Assembly: GCF_026213295.1 (NCBI RefSeq)
Contig: NC_079423.1
Span: 15,562,809-15,626,808 of the forward strand
Reading direction: 5' to 3'
DNA: 64,000 nt
Origin: Gadus chalcogrammus
Taxonomy: Eukaryota; Chordata; Actinopteri; Gadiformes; Gadidae
Positions 13,181 to 26,226 of the stretch are shown here, piece by piece. Under the pieces are notes generated by a model, which was not told where the DNA came from, ran no database searches, and saw only the letters and a program-made list of their open reading frames with translations. The first letter of the stretch is position 1; each line of letters starts with the position of its first letter. Both the position numbers and the translations under genes were made by a program.

Positions 13181-16100
13181 CACTCACTCACTCACTCAAT
13201 CTCTCTCTCTCTTCCTGTCTCTCTCTCTGCCACATTTGTGCCCGTCACATTGCCTGCTGGAAAAAATAACATCAAAAGAAGCAAGTCCAGTCACAACAAC
13301 CACTGAACTTTTATGTTTGCCCATTGTGTGTGTGTGTGTGTGTGTGTACGCCATTTGTCTGCCATGTCCTTCAACCCAACATCCTACCTTTTCTGGCGGC
13401 TCGTATTTTGGCGTAGTGCTTTGTTACCGGTTCTTTCTTGAACGACTCGTTCAGTCTCAACTTCCTGTCTTTAGTTTTTGCGTACCGATTCATCTTTTTC
13501 CCATCTTTCGTCGTAAAAGAATGAACAAGGAGTTCTTCGTCAACTGTCGAGAAAGGCAGCACCAAAAACAAAATGGCACCAGCCAGGTCTTGGCTATCTC
13601 TGCTGGGGATTTGAGGTCGGCGTGTGGGAGGTGGGGAGGGCTGGTGTCACACCCAAAGGATGGAGACAATTAGGATGTGTAACGTTTAGTAGGGGTGGTG
13701 GTGGTGGTGGTGGTTGTGGCGGGGGGGTCGGGTGCGGTGGATAATGCTTTGGGTGGTCCTTCTCTGCGTGTCTCTGCTGGTTTTACATTCTATTTTAACC
13801 AGACATGCGTTGGTAAAAAGAAATGCACACATCTTGGCCCGATGTCAAAAGCCATGGGTGCATCTCCCAAACACACAAAGCCTCAGGAGGATGAATGAGA
13901 AGCTTCTCTTGTGGCGTTTCCCTTCCGTTCGTCCATTTTGTTTTGAGACTTTGCTCTGCTTGCCGGTTTGGAGTTTGGTTTGGACATGGCCTGCTGGGTG
14001 AGGGAAAGACCCGCCAGATCAAAGCCGAATTTACACATTTCCTTCTCCCATGCGTACATAAAATATGTATCGCCTGGTGTCCTCAAAGGGAACGGATCTG
14101 GCAAGGTACATTCCATGTTCATTTAATGTTAAACAGTCTGGCGTACACAGTGGTGGAAATCACTCGCTGCAGCTGTCTGCCGGAGCCAGATTCTACATAT
14201 GTTTTACATAAAACTGGTAAATGGCCTTTTCTGTTTTTATTGGGCACAAATAAAACGTCAATGTATGCACTTCTACTCGGCCGTTATTCCTTTTTGTTTA
14301 GGGAGACGTAAACTTGAAGAGCTGCTATTAATTATCAACGACTCACCAGCTTAAACAATGGAACAAACCACAAGTCAAACAAAGAGGATCTCCTTGAGAC
14401 GAAGGCGGCTTTAACGCTCTTTCTTAAAAGGGAAACAACTCGCAAATTTACAAAAGCCTTTAAATGCCACTTCCAGAGCTGGTACTCAAGCATTAAGAAG
14501 TCCTGATTAATACAATTATTTTTTCTTCTCATTAACGTGCGAGCATGCTGTGATTGTTCAAAGTATCCCGGACTCCCCCTTGGTTAATTTGCGACTTGGT
14601 TCTTCCCCGTTTGTGGGATAGAGCTGTGTGAGCCAGCAGGAAGAGCCCACAGCCTTTAATTGTTCTTTAGTTCTGAAGGAGGGGTGGGCCTAATTGCATG
14701 GGTGGTCCTGTTGTTTCTTTATTTTTTGGGTTTACTATGTCGGGCGACGCAGAAAGATACGCAAATGTGAGAATCAGTCGGCCACTCCATGCTGGCATCT
14801 TTAATGGCTAGCATGACCACTGGAGCAGTGAGAGAGAGAAAATGAGAGACAAAGGCGCAGTACGGAGAAGAGATAATTCAGGGAGGGACGTAGGAAGAGT
14901 ACGGAGAAGAGATGATTCCAGAAGGGACATGGGTAGAGTATGGAGAAGAGGTAACTGAGAGACAGTGCGTGAGAGAAATAAAGAGTATCGAAAAGCGATA
15001 ACGGTGAGAGGAAAGGAGAGACATTAGCAGTGTATGGCAGGGAGAGAGAGGGAGGCCGGTGGCTACAAGTGATGGAGGGTTAGGCCAATGAAATATGGAG
15101 GTAGATGAGAGAGTGATAAGGGGGAGGTGGAAGCAGGAAAGTGGACGAAACGAGGGGAGGGAGGAAACGAGAATTCATCAGAGAAACGGACGGAAGAGAG
15201 ATGACTCGGGGTGGAAATAGTCTGAGGAAATATTGATAACACGGTTGGAGATGGAGAAGGCAGAAACCACACATCATTCCACAATGCAGAGAAAAGGCAG
15301 CCAAAGATAGATTGAGAGAGAGAGAGAGACTGAGCGAGAAGAGAGAGAGAGAAGAATAGCTGGAATGAAAGGCTTGGTCTCTCCTTCCGCTGTGGCGCGC
15401 CGTTTGGCTGGTGCTGGCCCATTTCAGCGTATTTAACATCAAAGTGAAGTGGAAACAATGGTGGCAATTTTAAATCCGGCCAAGGTCGCTCATTGTTCTC
15501 CGAGAGGAATTTGGAGGTACGAGAGCGCGGTGCAAAGACTGTAATTTACTACAGCACTTGGTTGTTTTTCTCCCCCTTCTTTTTTTTTCTTTTACACACG
15601 TCTGACTGAGCGTCTTGTGACTTTGCCGTACGTCTGGTCTCCCTGGAACCCCCCATGAATCTAAAAGCCCATTTATTCTGCCCGGCGGACCAAACCCCAA
15701 ACATTGGTTATTTTACGTAAAGACAGTTTAAAAAAAAGAACCCCGGCTGCGATACTAATCACGACCGGGCTCCGTAGATACCCACAGTCAAAATAAGAAG
15801 ATATCTCTTAAGTAGGCCAACATAAATCAAGGCCGTAAACACATCACACGGAGACCCCTCGGATATCCTCCATCAAAATGAGCTATGCCTGTTGGTGAGC
15901 GTACGGTGAGATATAGGCTGATACGGCCAAATCGAATTTAAAGTGTCTGCAAAGGACCACAAAGTTATTAAACCCAGGGAAATGTCACTGGGGGCATGCT
16001 TTGAAAAATAAAGGTGATCCCTGGAACCTAATGGCTGCTTTAAATTGCGGACCCCCAGTCGCACCCCCCACCACAGCAGGGGAAATAAAGCCAAAGCGTC

Positions 16101-17397
16101 AGACGATGTATTCTGGAGGGAGGGGGGGGGGATGCATCTTCAGAAGCGCCCGTAACTTGTTGCTGATTACTATCCCTACCCTATGGCCATGGCTAGTCCC
16201 TGGATATGCATGAGGAAGACGGCCGTTTTTGATGAAACACACCAGCAGAGGAGAAACATCAGCGGAAAGTGTTCTGTGCTTTTATTTTGAAATCTAAAGA
16301 ACACTTTTGGAACATTTGTCTTTTAGGTTTTCCTGAATGCTTCACATTTACCACGAAACATACTATGTGTACAAATTCAACACGCAGAATAGCAGCGCTG
16401 GAGTAACCTAGTTAGATTTATGCAAATCAGGATCATCTAGCGGCGAGCGGCAGAAAGGGATTCCTTTGATGATTTATATATATATAAATAATTACGTATA
16501 ATTCCCCTATACATCGGGTGTTCCGCACACCATCAATAATGCATTCGCTTTCCAGCGCAGTTATTTTGGCAAAGGAAAATTATGTTCCTGCTCTACTGAA
16601 TCAAAACACATTTGAGCAGGCAGAATAGCACAGGGTACAAAGCGATGCGTCTTAGGCGGGCACAGACAAGGTGTACCGCGGGGACATCGCTTCAAAGGCA
16701 GGACGTGTGCTTCTACCTTCAGTGGAAACGTTCGGTCTTTTTTTGAAGTCACTCCTACACAATGTAATTGTCTTTTTTTCCGAGCGCAATGTCACGTTAA
16801 AGTACACATAGCGAGGTAGCTTGTAAATGTTTTCTCCAGACCACACAGGGTGTGTTTGTCGGTGCGTGTGTGCACGGGGAGTGTGGGGTACCATCGAATA
16901 TGCTAAAAAAACATCAAATTCAGAGGTGGGTGTGGGTGTGTGTCGTGTATGTGTGTGTGTGGCCACACACACACTGAAAAGAAAGCCTTGTTTAAACACA
17001 AGGTGTGCGTGTCTGACAGTTCAAAGACAAAGGTAAATGACACGCAGAAAGTTGGGTTATTTGAGAATCTGGGTGCGTCCTCTTTGTGTGTATGCGTGTG
17101 TGTTTGTGGATCTCTGTGCCACTGTGTGTACGACTATTGTAATAACAGGCTTTGGTGAAATAAACACTGAATTGAACCCCCCGTCCTCTCTTCTTCTTCT
17201 GTTTGTTTTTTACCCAGGTCCAGACATGAAAGAGTCGAGAGACACAGGCACACACACACGCAAACACGGGGTGCTGCGTCTGTCTGCGGTCTTCAACCAG
17301 CCTGCCAAAAGATACACACACACACGCACACACATTACGGTAAGAAGACCACTGAGCCACACTATAGCGGTATAATATAATAACAGTGTTCATGTAG

Positions 17398-17432
<35 letters not shown>

Positions 17433-18259
17433 TCAGTGTTTATGTCTGTTTCTCATTTACGGGCCCATTGGCGACAGGGGGGGGTTACGATATTCAGATA
17501 ACTAGGGAGGGCAGGGGAGGGTGACTGATGTATTATATGCATTAGTCTGGCCCAGGCACTGTGCACACAGACGTCATGGCCCAGGTTAAGTATGGGGTGA
17601 GCAGGATAATGATAATAACTGTCTCGGAGTCGGCTTGTTATTCTCAATTGTTTGTATTTGTCGGTGTTTCACCGAAACCGAAATTCAGACAGGGCGCAGT
17701 TTATACTTGTTTACTCAATCATTGTAAAAAGGTCAGTGATAATTCATGTTTGTTTTGGGGTTGTTCCACCTGGGTCTACTAATGACCTCGGCATCCTCGT
17801 TGTGAAAAATGTCCGCCGTTATGCCCTGGCGTTGGGCTGTGTCCGCTGGAGATAATTACAACAACAGCCGATAACCGCCGTGATACCATGTTATCGCCGG
17901 GGCATTAAGGGAAGCTCTTAGTGGGATTTAAAACCTGTTTGCCCTCCGACTCGAGGCTAGAACGCCCTCTGCCCTTACTCAGTGTCTGATTTATGTTTAA
18001 AAGAAAGTATGTCTAACTACTATATTTCTGGTCAGATGTAAAAAGTGCCCTTCTGCAAGCTATTGACACCCGATTGGCTTCCTTCTCAGGGTGGTCTTCA
18101 TTGGCTTGCCGCCGAAGGTTTTTACATAAGCATGCGCCAAACTTCAAGGCTGCCTTAAAATGGAAACATTCAAAATGATTTTCCCCAGCAAGGTAGCCTT
18201 GTTGCAGACCAATACTAAGGCTTTTTGTGGAAGCAAACTATCTCTCGAAAATACTGTTT

Positions 18260-18371
<112 letters not shown>

Positions 18372-19136
18372 AGGGGAGCAGAGGACGATGTTACACACTA
18401 ACTGGCTTTCGAAAGCGCTTCTCAGCCACAGATGAGGGGGGGGGGGGGGGGGGAGGGAGGGGCAATGGCTGCTAATGGCCCTTTCTATTGATGTTACCGT
18501 TTAGCATTGGCGCTAGGAACCAAACGGGGGGAGTCATTATGTGGAGGGGAGGGAGGGGTGAGGGTTATTATTTTAGCCCCCTACAGTCGTTTACAGGCTG
18601 CGTTCTCCAGTATCCACCAGACTGGGCGAGAGGCAGAAATACTCTCAGTCAAATCCGAGGCATCTTTCTACAGTCTAGTGGCCTTCCTCCACCTCTCGCT
18701 CACCTTTTCTTGATTGGCTGCCGGCTCGCAATCTCCCGCTTTATTCCTGTGGCTGCTTGGCAACACCCAGCCGTGCAGCTGTCTCACTGTCACTCAACTG
18801 CCAGTTTCCAAACTCTCCATCTCAATCGCTGCAGGGTTTTGTAAATTTTTTCCAATTTCCTGCTCCATTGTAGCTGATTCAAGCATTTGATCCCAATGAA
18901 AGAAATACAAGACTTCTTCTTTTTCTTTTTTTTTGTGGAGGAACTCAATTATGGTCCAACTGAAAACACTAGTTTATAATTTCTCGTTTAAAATAATGAC
19001 ACGTCGAGATTATCCATTTGTTTGAAACATATTTAGTAGAGAGTACTACTATACATGCACAAAGTATTTATTTGTTAGAAAGAAATACTGTTTGTGGATA
19101 ACAGGCTGCCCTATGAGTTTTGTTTTTCAAAGCAGT

Positions 19137-19261
<125 letters not shown>

Positions 19262-19861
19262 CTTTGGGTGGATCCTGTCAGACCCAATCAGTGCCTGTGT
19301 ATACCCGTTCTGTCGGCCTGCCAACGGGTCTGGCTGGGGACCCCTGTAGCTGTAGCTTGACCCCCAAACTCCGGCAGTGTGTGTGTGTGCATGTGTGTGT
19401 TCTTGTTGTCGGAACATGTCAGTCCTTATCTATCAGTAACACAACAACATGCAGATTGAATAACAATCATAATGGGAGCACACAGTGTATCGTTTGGTGA
19501 ACGCACACACACTTCTCAGCGACACGGTGTCCCTACAAGGGAACATATTCACCGTGTGTCTGGCGCTAATTAAATCCCACTGCAGACTGCAGCGGTGTCA
19601 GGTGCTGACATTGAGTTGTGCAAACAATACCAGCGGTTACACCCAAGTTATAATTATGATGTCTTACACATCCAGCTCGTTTGGTAATATAACCTCTTAA
19701 AACTAGATGTAAAGGATGTGTCATATCAAATTAAATGTCAAGTGACATTTATTGTTGATTTAACTTCCCCTGTGCGTTGTTTTTTTTTCACAGAATTGCC
19801 TATTGAGTCAGGCCTGTCATTCAAATAGCATTCGTCTCTCCAAATATCATAGCAATGTGGC

Positions 19862-19894
<33 letters not shown>

Positions 19895-19976
19895 CACGCG
19901 TCCGCGCGCACGTATACTCTCAGGGCATGAGTCATAGGAGGACATCCTTTCAGCTTTGCAGAAACAGAAGCATCCA

Positions 19977-20197
<221 letters not shown>

Positions 20198-21245
20198 CAC
20201 ACACTCAGGGCTGGGAGCAGGTGAGCATTAAGTAGGCCCCCTAAACCAATCACGTCTGGCTATGATATCAGCAGACAGGCAGGCAGGAGTCGGGCTGGAC
20301 TAGACTGAACCTGCAGGCAGAGCGCACGCACACACACACACACACACACAGACGTTGGAAGGTACAGCGAGATAATGCAGTTGAGAGAGTGCATTCCTGT
20401 CACGGTAGCCGTACAGTAGGTGCCAAGTCGAAAATTGGATAGCCTAGGATAGCTTAGCGCCGCCTGAGGACATAGTGCCAGTGTTTTAACTCAATGGAAG
20501 GTGTGTTCGGCATCAAGCGTGTTATCCAAGCGGCTGGCAGACGGAACTCCGTGCTCGTCTTCCACCCATGAACCAAAGCGTGATAGTTCTATTTCAATCT
20601 GGATCCAACTGTGTAACCGCCCCCTCCTTCCCCTAGTTCATCGGTTCCTCAATTGATTCAATATATATATTCATGGCGTCGCTGATAATGCAGTACCGTA
20701 TCATTGTCATGCTACATATTTCATTAAAGTTTCCTTCGAACGATACCATTTGAAACTTTAACAATCGAGAAGGAGCCCGCACTACCCCCTCCCCTTTCCT
20801 TATCTTCAAATGATTCAGTGGCTAAATGTCACAGCTGTCCATGCCATTAAGGCGAGCACGTTTGAAGGAAAGGACAGCCCCCCCCCACCCCCCATACACT
20901 CCTTCCTCTTCCCCTCTTCCTTCCCACCTCTTCTTCCTCCGCCCCGGGCTCCTCTTCCTCCCCCTCTAATCACTCCCCATCTTCCCTGCAGCTGTGCTGG
21001 AGGCCCCTGTCATTCAGATTAGGGCCACATTGTCAGCTCCGGGCCTCTCTCTCTCTCCTTCTCTGTTCTCCCTCTCTCTCTCGCTCGCCCTCTCCTTCTT
21101 TCGTTTTCTCTGTCAGTCTCACGGTCTTGCTCCTTCTCACTCTCGTTCTTCCTTACTTCCTTAGTTGTTGTTTTTTCGTTGTCTTGCGTTTTTACGCCTT
21201 CCCACTCTTTTTATTTGTTCTATTTTTCTCTCTTCCTCGTGGTGT

Positions 21246-21409
<164 letters not shown>

Positions 21410-22239
21410 GTGATGTCTCTCGCCCCACTGTCAGGCTCATCCTGCGGGCCACAGAAGACCTTTTAGAGAGCCGCGCTCTGCCTCGCTCCCGTTCTGTCCG
21501 TTCCAATGCTGTCACTCAAATCACGTTACCATGGCGAGGGCCCTGCTACGGGTGGTGCCTTCCAGCAACAACTGTGCTTTTCATTCATTCATTTAGTTTG
21601 AGTCATTTGCTTCTGGTTTTTCAGTTCAGTTGTTGCAAAATAGAATCAAATCTACTCAAGTGTAACTTTGACACTAACACTCTGACCTTTGAGATTGGGT
21701 AGATTCGTATAAGTAATACGAAGTACTCCTAACAGAGATACATAAAAAAAAAGGTGGCTGACTTAATTGAAACAGACATGTCACGTATAAACCAATTACC
21801 GAATTAATTGGATTTTAATCAATGTAATACATGTAATAGTTGGTTCAACTTCAGGCCACAAGACGTCACTGCTTGAATCAGTCAAAAGGGTCACAGGTTA
21901 AATTCTTTTTAAGATCCACATATCTTTTTTGCCTCCGAAGCTTTCAACAGATAACTTGAGATATTTTTCCTGACGGCTGTTCCAACGAGTCGGGCATCGC
22001 CTGCTACCATGGCAACGGGGTTACGTTGCCCCGCACACAAACGGCATCCCTAAGTGAGGCAGGAAGCTATTACCTCCTGCTCTAGAGCCCAATCAATTAC
22101 ACCGACACACGCCGATGATTTCAAGTAGCCTCACAAAGAGCTGTCTCAAAAACCCGGGCGCATTATGCGCTTAGCTCTGAATAACACCGCATTCTCGGCT
22201 ATTCTGCTCTTTGCGGGGGGGGGGGGGGGGGTGTTCGCT

Positions 22240-22440
22240 GAGTACCTGGGTTCTGAAAAGGGGTCTTGTGCTAAGGGGACGAGGAGTCGTTCAGGGTACT
22301 GGGTTTGATTCCCAGTCTCCACACAGCTTAACCTGGAGGCATCCTTGAGCAAGATGCTCCAACCCCTACCTGTATATGCATCTGAAATCCCTGGAATTAG
22401 CTTTAGCTAAAAGCGGACTAAATAGTACTCGATAGTCAAA
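22240..22440 (+). mobile_element. tRNA-headed SINE-like element
   Basis: A B-box-like segment, GGGTTTGATTCCCAG (about 22301-22315), is followed by a sequence containing CCTTGAGCAAGATGCTCC, a block widespread in fish SINEs. The 3' end near AGCTAAAAGCGGACTAAAT resembles a degraded LINE-type tail. A related but weaker match lies at about 34130-34260. Subfamily not identified. Confidence 0.5.
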
Positions 22441-24099
22441 AGAAAAAGTGGCCCGATTAATTTTTAAATCACATTGCCAGTTTAATTCTTCTTGTTTTCC
22501 TTGTCTTCTGCTCTCTCATGCCTTAAATGTCGGCTGTTCATTTGAATGGTGAGTAACAGTTGATGAGTAAGGACTTGGCCGGGTTTACAGGGAACACATA
22601 CATGCTGGGTTTGCGTAAAGCGTCTCTTCGATGAGGCCTTTAGTCATTTCAACTGCCACCGTTTTGTGAAACCGCTGTGAAGCCGAGGTGGGTCGGGGTA
22701 GGAGTTTCTGCTCTAGTCGGAACGCGGCGTGTGCCGTTCAATGACTAGCGCTGGATCGGTGTGACCGCCGCCACCACCACCACCCCCTGTGTACCGGAAC
22801 AAACAAAGAAAACAAACGTTGACGTTATGAGTCAGCGGTTTCAGGGTGACTTCTCCCTCCAACTGCTGCTGCTGCTCTGAGATAAACGGAACCTGAGGTT
22901 TTTGTGTCTCAGGTCGGGTTATTGTTGGTTGCCTTGTGGTGTAATGGCTTCGGGGGTGTTTGCTGGAAGGCGAGCTAAAGTAATTAGACTGGCGCCCTTT
23001 ATCGGACGAGAAATCACTGGCTGGCTTCGTCATCATTGTCGAATCAATTGTTCAATTGCGGTCGGTGGCCTGCGTGTGCTATTTCAGTCCCGCGTCGGCG
23101 ACAATGCGGTGGTTAGCACAATTAATGCGAGCCTTGCTCAAATTTGTATCATTCATTCGCCCCATCCATACTGAGGTATCTACACATCCATGTGTCTGTT
23201 ATCTGAACTCCATCTTCCTTTACCTTCGCAGGTGCAGCGTGGTGAACACCAGGTGCAAGAGGAAGGGACATTCTTCTGCTTGCTCCAACACATCTGATGC
23301 TACCTGATGTTTTATGGTATAGGTGGTAACCTGTTCTGTATATGTTTGAATAATGCTGTAGAAATACAGGAATAAAAAAAGATAGTGCTGTATCAGGGAG
23401 AGAGAGAGAGAGAGGGAGGGAGAGGGGGGGAAAGATAAAGCGAGGGAGAGAGAGAGAGAGATAAAGCGAGGGAGAGAGAGAGATAAAGCGAGGAAAAGAG
23501 AGAGAGAGAGAGCGAGAGACCCCTCAAACGGTGCGTGAGACCGGAGTGAGTCGCCTGGCCGATGCGTCTCCGAGCAGACATCTGTCAGAGCGGCTCGCCA
23601 TCAAGTCTGTGCTCGCCCCAGTAAACATTCAACGCTGTCGGTGAGTTTGGGATTAAATTGGCACAAAACCATCGACCGTTGATTGTACCCTGTGGCCAGC
23701 CCTTGTCCCTCCATGCTGTAAAAGGAGAATGTGTGCTAGAAATGCCTATTCACTGGCCGCCCCCCCCCCCCACTCGCACAACCAGCCTCGTGGAGCAGGA
23801 AAACCAACATGGCTGCTGACCGGCTTTGCACAGTCGGAAACACACACCGCATCCTCCCTTTCGACCCGTGCTCCGCTAAGACGTTAACGAACAATATAAA
23901 GAAAGGCTAGGTCCAGCCCCCAAACCACAACAAAGGTCACAATCAACATTCATTGCTGTCGGTGGGTTTGGCTATGAAGAAAAGCTCACTGAACGATGAA
24001 TGCCACTGTGTCCTCGACCTCCTCGGACCGCCCGTCACTGTGAATAGTGTCACCGTATGCTGATGATGGTATTTATTTGCATATTGAAAAAAAGGAACG

Positions 24100-25680
24100 C
24101 ATCTTGATCCTACTAGCTGGGATATTGGCAGGGGTATATATTTTTATTTTTTTTGCGTGTGTTTTATGATAGTGCAGACTTTTTTATTCTGTTATATATG
24201 TAGGTATATTAAAGTGTGTAAAGAAATACTTTTTCTATGACAATCAGAATACTATATTACATTAGTGATCATTGAAAAAGCTAAACATAGCTTTTTCAAA
24301 AAGATATGATTTGAAATGGACCATCAAGCTGGTAAGTATATTGGTTCAATCATTCTTTGATTACTTCCAATTCTTAGCAACGTTTCTTTTCACTCATCAC
24401 ACTATCACCCCTGCACTTCAACCCATTCTGCAATTTCAAAAATAAAAATAATCTGACAATTGATGATTATGTGTGTTCTTATTGTCGCTGGTTCACTTAT
24501 TCGGTGCACATTCAGAAGCCAAACCATCGATTAAAATCGTGAGGGGATGAATAATGGGACTGAATGTCTCTTTTCAGGATGCCTGTGAGCTATTCAATTG
24601 GTATCACTTACACAGCATAGTGTCGGCAACAATTAGCCTAATAGCTTTTGTCTGTGTATGGAGGCAGAGAGGCCCAGCCCATCAATAAGAAACTGCAATT
24701 ACATTCCCCATCACATCTGTCTAACTGTGAAACCGGTAGCCTAGTTCACCGTGAACTGTACCACATTGTTCTAGCAAGTACTCCTGATTTAATTGCGTTT
24801 TTTATTGTTGATGGAAGTTAGAAGCATTGGGGGTATTAAAACTTTCCTATTAATTTGCTAATTAATACACAATTTGTTTTCCTTAAATTCTAATCAAACG
24901 GGTATCTATAGGTGAGCCTGATAAATGCATAGGGCACTTGGATGTTGATGAATTGCTTTGTGTAAAGCAGATTATAGTAGTATTTCCCTAATCATTAGTT
25001 TGACAATGTGGCAATGGGTCTTCTCTTCCCCCTGATGGTAACGGATATGAACGCTGAATACTTATATTTAGTCCCATTTGTATAGGCAGGTTTTAGCCAC
25101 CTGCAAAGTATACACACATGAAAAATGAAACAGAAAATCTATAAGCAGGAAGTGAAAATTAAGCATTAGGCAAGCATTGATTTGCATGTAGTTAATAATT
25201 CACTGTACAGTTGGTGATAATAAAACTGCAGAGCCCAATTATCTTCATAAACAGAAGGGGTCAGCCAATACAGGGTTAATATTAAACTGAGTTGGTTACA
25301 CTCACTTAGTCTTATAAATCACACTTCACTAAACGCAATAGTGTATAGTGATGATGTGTGCTTATCTGTGGTGCAATTCAAGAAAAATTCTCAACATTTA
25401 CACTTTACCATTATATAAACGGACACAATTCTATCTTAAGAGATCTTTCCAGATAAATAATAAAGTCTGTGTTGCATTGAATTAAGGCACTAAGGTCAAC
25501 TGAGCCTGAGGAGCAGAGAACACGTAATTGTAGCTGATAAGTGCAAATGATGACTTAAACGTTGATGACAGCTAATCTCTCATGATCATAAAATAGATTT
25601 ATCTATATTGTGTTTTTCTTTAAACCGTTATATCATTACCTTAATACAAAAGTGCAACGCGTTTCTCCCGAGTATACGAT
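24100..25680. promoter_or_regulatory. AT-rich, repeat-poor block; candidate conserved regulatory DNA
   Basis: This is the only long stretch of the left half free of microsatellites and transposon signatures. It is dense in homeodomain-type cores (TAATTG, TTAATTTGC, GCTAATTAAT near 24790-24870; ATTAAGCATTAGG and ATTTGCATG near 25155-25190). No coding signal is visible. Such texture is typical of enhancers beside developmental genes, but conservation cannot be judged from one sequence. Confidence 0.25.
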
Positions 25681-26226
25681 AGTGAACTCTATCGATGGGC
25701 TCGTCAAGACGAATGAGATGCAAACGCGAGCCGCTGGGTAAGGTTCAATATTTATTATGTCCACAAGAGGGACACAAAGGACGGGATATGAGAAATCGTA
25801 CACTGTTTGAGAAAGGTCCAGCTGCAGGCTTGGGCGTTTCAGTCATGACCATGGTCATGACACAAGAACGCCCTTTAGGGGTTCCTGGTAGCGTTTCATC
25901 GACCAATCACGAGGTGGTTCGAGAGGCATACTGGGTTTCGCAAGGCATACTGCGAAGCACAGTCGCAAAGCATACTATGCTTTCCTTCCTTATTGGCAAT
26001 TTTACCTCTCTCGTTAGATTTAGCAATCATGGAGCCCCCACTTGGCTAACGTTAGTTCTATGCTACCCGTACTTGAAACTGCTGTTTGAGAAAATCGAAC
26101 TAGCGAATGTTACGGAAGTTGACAGCCGTGCGAAGAAGAAGGGGTTCGGTGTTGACGGTGAAAGTTAGGCCGGTTTATCGCCTCCGTGGTGAGTACAGTC
26201 CACTGATGCGATGACAATACACAATG
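25681..26226. other. Single-copy stretch with an uninformative open frame
   Basis: A 157-codon open frame (25695-26168, plus strand) starts MGSSRRMRCKREPLG and matches no family I know. It has no domain pattern and sits immediately beside repeats. It may be part of the mobile or satellite unit that follows, since its right end (about 26180-26226) resembles the sequence before the repeat leader at about 31030-31080. Confidence 0.4.

Noticed and set aside
25695..26168. 157-codon plus-strand open frame beside the minisatellite
   Set aside because: No recognisable domain, no splice or poly-A context, and it adjoins repeat-derived sequence, so it is not called as a gene.
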